Translations under genes and position numbers: made by a program
Shown: positions 60,204-64,000 of the stretch, in pieces
How the letters are laid out: each line of letters starts with the position of its first letter
Numbering within the stretch: the first letter of the stretch is position 1
The notes under the pieces: model-generated
The model's database searches: none
Told to the model about the DNA's origin: nothing
The model's input: only the letters and a program-made list of their open reading frames with translations
Assembly: GCA_947561395.2 (NCBI GenBank)
Contig: OX387185.1
Span: forward strand, 48,060,602 to 48,124,601
DNA: 64,000 bases
Reading direction: 5' to 3'
From: Buxus sempervirens
Lineage: Eukaryota > Streptophyta > Magnoliopsida > Buxales > Buxaceae

Positions 60204-62702
60204 CTAGTCTGCTGTCCAGCTCTGCTCAACAATCTCGCGCACTCTCCTGTTGTATTCGCGCTTGTTCTCACTAAACATTCGTGCAGCTTCTGAATTGGCA
60301 GGTGAATTTGGGTTTGGATCACAGAGCAAGGACTGCACTTAGAAAGGGTGTTTCAGAATTTGACATTAATATATGTGACCCAATTCCATGGTAGCCAATA
60401 CATGTGTACAATTGAAATTGACAAATATCATATCAACAGTAAATAAATGATAAAAAATATCATCAAATACAAGTTATTCAATCACCAAGACTAAAAAGTT
60501 AGTCTAACATTGCTGGCAGAGTCAACAAAATTGTCACAGTTTTTTCCACACTAAATAAGTCTAACAATTGTATTTCAGTAAGTAAACAAACTTCACAATA
60601 CTGAAGACTTCTTGTTTTGTGAGTGTTTTCCTGATGTGTAAGAGGTCCTCAGATTTAGCAAGGGATTGAATGTGCCTTTCTCATCAGGTCTGGGTGGTGT
60701 TTTCAGTCTCCTTTTGGTACACAGTTTGTTTGCTTTGTAGGCTTTGTTCTAATTTTGATTTAACACTATTATTTGATTACCAATAAAAAATAATAATAAA
60801 CTCACTTCACAAAATATAAAACACCAAAAAAGGAATCTACCGAACCTGGATGGATGTAAGAATAGCAGCTACATCATAAATTGGACTCCACTGGTTCTGC
60901 AGAATATCTAAACAAATACTTCCATCGGCATAAACTACAAAGTCCAAGACAAATGAACAAAGTTAGCATTGTCAAGAGATAGGCAATAATTCATCTATGA
61001 CATCCAAAATTATCAATCCAGCACTAGAATTGAAAAAAATCTTAACATATATTATTTCCAGAACTTACTATTTGGATGGAACATTCGAGAAACAAATCGT
61101 ACTGTTGGTGGCTTATTCGGATAGTCCTCTGTAAATTGAAGCGTCAACTTAAACGTACCTGATGGAATAAAGAGAGTTTTTAAGAGATATAGTTAAGAAA
61201 CTGGTGAAAATGTTAAGGAAATAGGTGTAAATGTATAAATCTAAATGAGGGGATAAAAACAACCAAAAAAAAAGAAGGAATTACACCAAATTTTTAGGGT
61301 TGGCAAAATGAATCTTGTTGAGCCAACCCAATCGATCAAAAAGCAAATCTTCAGTCAGATTACGGCTGTATTTGATTTACATTGGGGAGCTATATTATTT
61401 CTTTCTTTCTTTCTTTCTTTCTTTCTTTTTTCCCCCTTTCTTCCAAAAAAAAATTAATAATAATCTACTTCCTTGCCTTGTTACATTGCTTTTAAAAGTA
61501 GGAAAACAGCTTTTCTTTTGCCTTTTCCAGAAGTAGAAAATTAATTTCAAAAACAACAACAAAACAAACCAACAACCGAAATTGCCTTCTATAACACATC
61601 ATTACCAACCACTACCATTTCTTTTATAGCCAATATAAAAAAAATTTATGCTAGTAAATATTCTTTTTAACCCCATAGCCAATACTAAGAGTCCATTTTC
61701 TCTTGTCAATACTTTTCAAAAGTATTCTGCAAAACAAACCTGTCCAAACACTACTCATACACCTCTATATCATTTCTTACGACTCCTAACAATGTTTATT
61801 TTGTTATTTCTCTAGTGCTTTTAAATCCATCAAAATGAACCTCTTAGCACCTTCTCATTGGCACCTTCCTAGGTCACAGTCACATTATCCATTTTAGCTT
61901 ACCTCTTTTTTTCTATCCAATCTCTCATTTAATTACAGCTAGACATTTTGCATTTGTCACATTTCTGTCACATGATCCATCTTAGCTTAACCTCTATTAA
62001 GCCTTTAATTATGCATTGTTATATCCCCTATGGACTACTACTCCCAAGTTCAGACAAAGTAGGATAGTTGCTTTAGGCTGGAAGCTACAGTAAAACTTTG
62101 TAATGCCCCTATTTAATTGTTGTTCAAACTCATGGTGGGAATACTAAACAGGTCATCAACACAACACTGTCAATTTCTACCATGGAATTGTCTGGTGCCT
62201 GACTAATAGAATCAACGTAGGACCATATATGTCTACAAGTCTAAACTGATCACACTAACATATTAAAACATATTGTTAGCTTGCAAATAATCCAGCTAGA
62301 TGATATGATGCATCAGTAACAAGATTAAAATCCCAGACAACAACATTAAGTGGCAAAATAATCCAGTTAAATGACATAAAGGATTGGTAACATGATATAG
62401 CATCCTGTTCAATCAATTGAGTGGCATAATTTACTCACCTCCATCCCAGGGGGTGTCATCGGGGCTGCAATAAAAATGAAAAATGAGACAGAGAGATTAT
62501 CAGCAGCTCCAATACACCAACTAAAAATAAACTCCAAGGGAAAGAACACAAAAAATAAATTACATGGTGTTCCTTACCCAAATATAACAGCATTCCAAAG
62601 CATTATATTGTTGTCTTGTGGTGCACCACTGATGCCTGCAGGAGGATCTTGCTGCAACCTCTTGAAATCCCTCATAAGTCTCTTCCTAGAAGGAGTTGAC
62701 AT
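60204..62702 (-). CDS. UBC2: ubiquitin-conjugating enzyme E2, RAD6/UBC1-UBC2 type
   Basis: Five coding exons join in frame to 152 aa, the exact length of plant RAD6 homologues: 62702-62578, 62464-62439, 61158-61069, 60934-60846 and 60332-60204. The protein starts [20 protein letters not shown], contains the E2 core [20 protein letters not shown] with the active-site Cys in SICLDIL (about residue 88), and ends [18 protein letters not shown]. It accepts ubiquitin from E1 and, with HUB1/HUB2-type E3s, monoubiquitinates histone H2B. RAD6 proteins also act in damage tolerance. The acidic tail of yeast Rad6 is absent, as in other plants. The ATG sits 9-10 bp after an acceptor (TTTGTAG), so the leader is spliced. 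UBC1, UBC2 and UBC3 cannot be told apart here. Confidence 0.95.
61397..61428. repeat. (CTTT)n microsatellite in UBC intron
   Basis: About eight tandem CTTT units inside the 1.28-kb third intron-side spacer between exons 2b and 3 of the E2 gene. Likely polymorphic. No effect on coding. Confidence 0.85.
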
Positions 62703-64000
62703 CCTCACCACCTACAAATTTCAATTACATCTCAATCACTCATTGCAACCATAATAACACCAGTATTTGTCCAGAATAATTCCAACAAATAAACATCAAA
62801 GAAAGCTCAGGAATGTTAACAGAGTAACAGTTCCTAGCGAATCCTAAGATATCGACAAGAATATGACATATAAAGGTAGGATCCAATTGAAATCATGGTT
62901 TTCAATTCAGTTTTTGGCATGCACAAAAAAAAACAAAAAAACAAACAAAAGGAGATATAAATAAGTAGATAAACCTGATATAGACCATCCAACATACTGT
63001 TGTAGCATGAAGGTGCATTTGAAAAGAACGGAGCATAAGAACCTCAGAGAGATCAGTGAACACAGTTGAAATAAATATCTTCAAAACTTTGTGCCATTGT
63101 TCAACAGCATAAAGGGATTTCCTGGACCTTGATTGTACTGCTTTCTAAGTGTTTTGAGATAATATTTACATATCTTTTTGCTTGCTAATCTAGGCTTTCT
63201 AATCTTATCAAGCTCTTTTAGATTTTTTGTGTACTTATTAAAATTCAATTAGTTTACTTTAATCTAACTTCCACTGACAGATAACACGTAGAAGGGGTAA
63301 GAGGATAATAAATAGATAAACAACCTAGAACCAGTTGAATTCGGTAAACATTTCTAAAACAGTAACTTCAATGTTTGATGCCGGTCCTGTGAAATGGATG
63401 GGGAAGGAAATCATCTAACAACAATCATCCTTTAACTCCAGTTGACACTAGCCTGTTCATGGTTTAGAATTGTTCTTTGATGCAAATCCAAACCCCAAAA
63501 ACAACTTTCGTGGTAAAAGAACACAGAAAGCGTAAGGATTAAACTCAGAACTTCCAATCTCGTCTCCCAATGGCAAAATGTTGAAACATCAAATAGAAAT
63601 AAAACCCACAAAGAAATGGTCCTCTCTGGAAAGGCAAAGCAAACACAGCCACAAGACCATAAGCTATAGCCTCTAGGTAATACTTATAATCCTCATGACA
63701 CTACAAAACCCTAGATCCGACCAATGGTCTCCCATAATCCACATCATATACTCAGAGCATAAAGGAATCTACAAACAGCAATGCATTTAAAATTAGGGTT
63801 TCGTTCGAGTCAAAGACATACAATACATTCCTCCTTTCTGTAACCTGTACTACCACTGAGATACACCTTGGAACCAAATCAAAAGAAATTCAACGAGAGA
63901 GATAGCACGTGTAATACATCCAGAAAAATTCTCACCCGAAATCAGAAGCGGACACGAGCTATGGTTCTTCGAGGTCTTAGAATCGGAACAATAGATAGAT
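62703..64000 (-). promoter_or_regulatory. UBC 5' leader intron and promoter side
   Basis: An acceptor at 62712 shows a 5' UTR intron upstream of the start codon. The non-coding first exon probably lies near 63850-63990, where the minus strand is CT/GA-rich and GC-higher. No other gene seen. Confidence 0.4.

Noticed and set aside
1-64000. CRISPR arrays, tRNA/rRNA genes, organelle inserts, viral or toxin genes
   Set aside because: None recognised on either strand by reading. A tRNAscan or organelle alignment would be needed to exclude short or divergent cases.

Overview
This is a plant nuclear DNA window from an angiosperm, probably a dicot or magnoliid rather than a grass. The evidence is multi-exon genes with GT-AG introns, plant-specific families (RLCK-VII kinase, PLS-type PPR protein, IQD protein, LRR receptor-like pseudokinase), AT-rich intergenic DNA, and dense remnants of LINE, hAT, MULE, PIF/Harbinger, CACTA, Helitron and SINE elements. 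I cannot name the species. No prokaryotic operon, CRISPR array, tRNA, rRNA or organelle insert was recognised.

Seven complete protein-coding genes can be reconstructed exon by exon, each with an unbroken frame across its splice junctions. In order they are: a PBL2/PBL3 (APK2)-like receptor-like cytoplasmic kinase (+, 13021-17227, 412 aa); an intronless PPR protein (+, 17740-19488, 582 aa); a chloroplast-type homologue of archaeal 3-dehydroquinate synthase II (-, 19658-23308, 10 exons, 425 aa), convergent with the PPR gene; an aldose 1-epimerase with a signal peptide (-, 29460-31363, 359 aa); an IQD31/32-like calmodulin-binding IQ67 protein with very long introns (-, 33428-44253, 571 aa); an LRR receptor-like pseudokinase of the At3g03770 type (+, 56271-59273, 744 aa); and a RAD6-type ubiquitin-conjugating enzyme (-, 60204-62702, 152 aa). 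These are independent housekeeping, signalling and organelle-related genes. Nothing suggests a functional cluster.

The rest is accessory DNA. Region 1-2.5 kb holds a foldback MITE and a possible edge-truncated gene. Region 2.5-7.4 kb is a decayed LINE split by an inserted repeat. Region 7.5-9.3 kb holds an isolated ADA2 SANT-domain exon and a possible first exon. Region 9.4-12.5 kb holds a CACTA end, a 432-bp MITE and a SINE-like element interrupted by an extremely AT-rich element. Region 23.8-28.6 kb is a decayed autonomous hAT element into which a 5'-truncated LINE inserted, with a perfect 16-bp target-site duplication. The large IQD introns contain RTE and L1 LINE debris.

The 46-56 kb block is the most structured non-genic region. 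It has a long-TIR MULE inside a MITE with a perfect 9-bp target duplication, a 1.5-kb duplicated module (two copies plus a partial third), a 215-bp Helitron present in only one copy, a PIF/Harbinger-type element carrying an IST1-like gene fragment, a 40-bp-arm hairpin, and a hAT-type MITE upstream of the receptor pseudokinase. I found no clearly undescribed biological system. The best leads are the captured gene fragments, the fresh inverted repeat and the archaeal-type DHQ synthase homologue.
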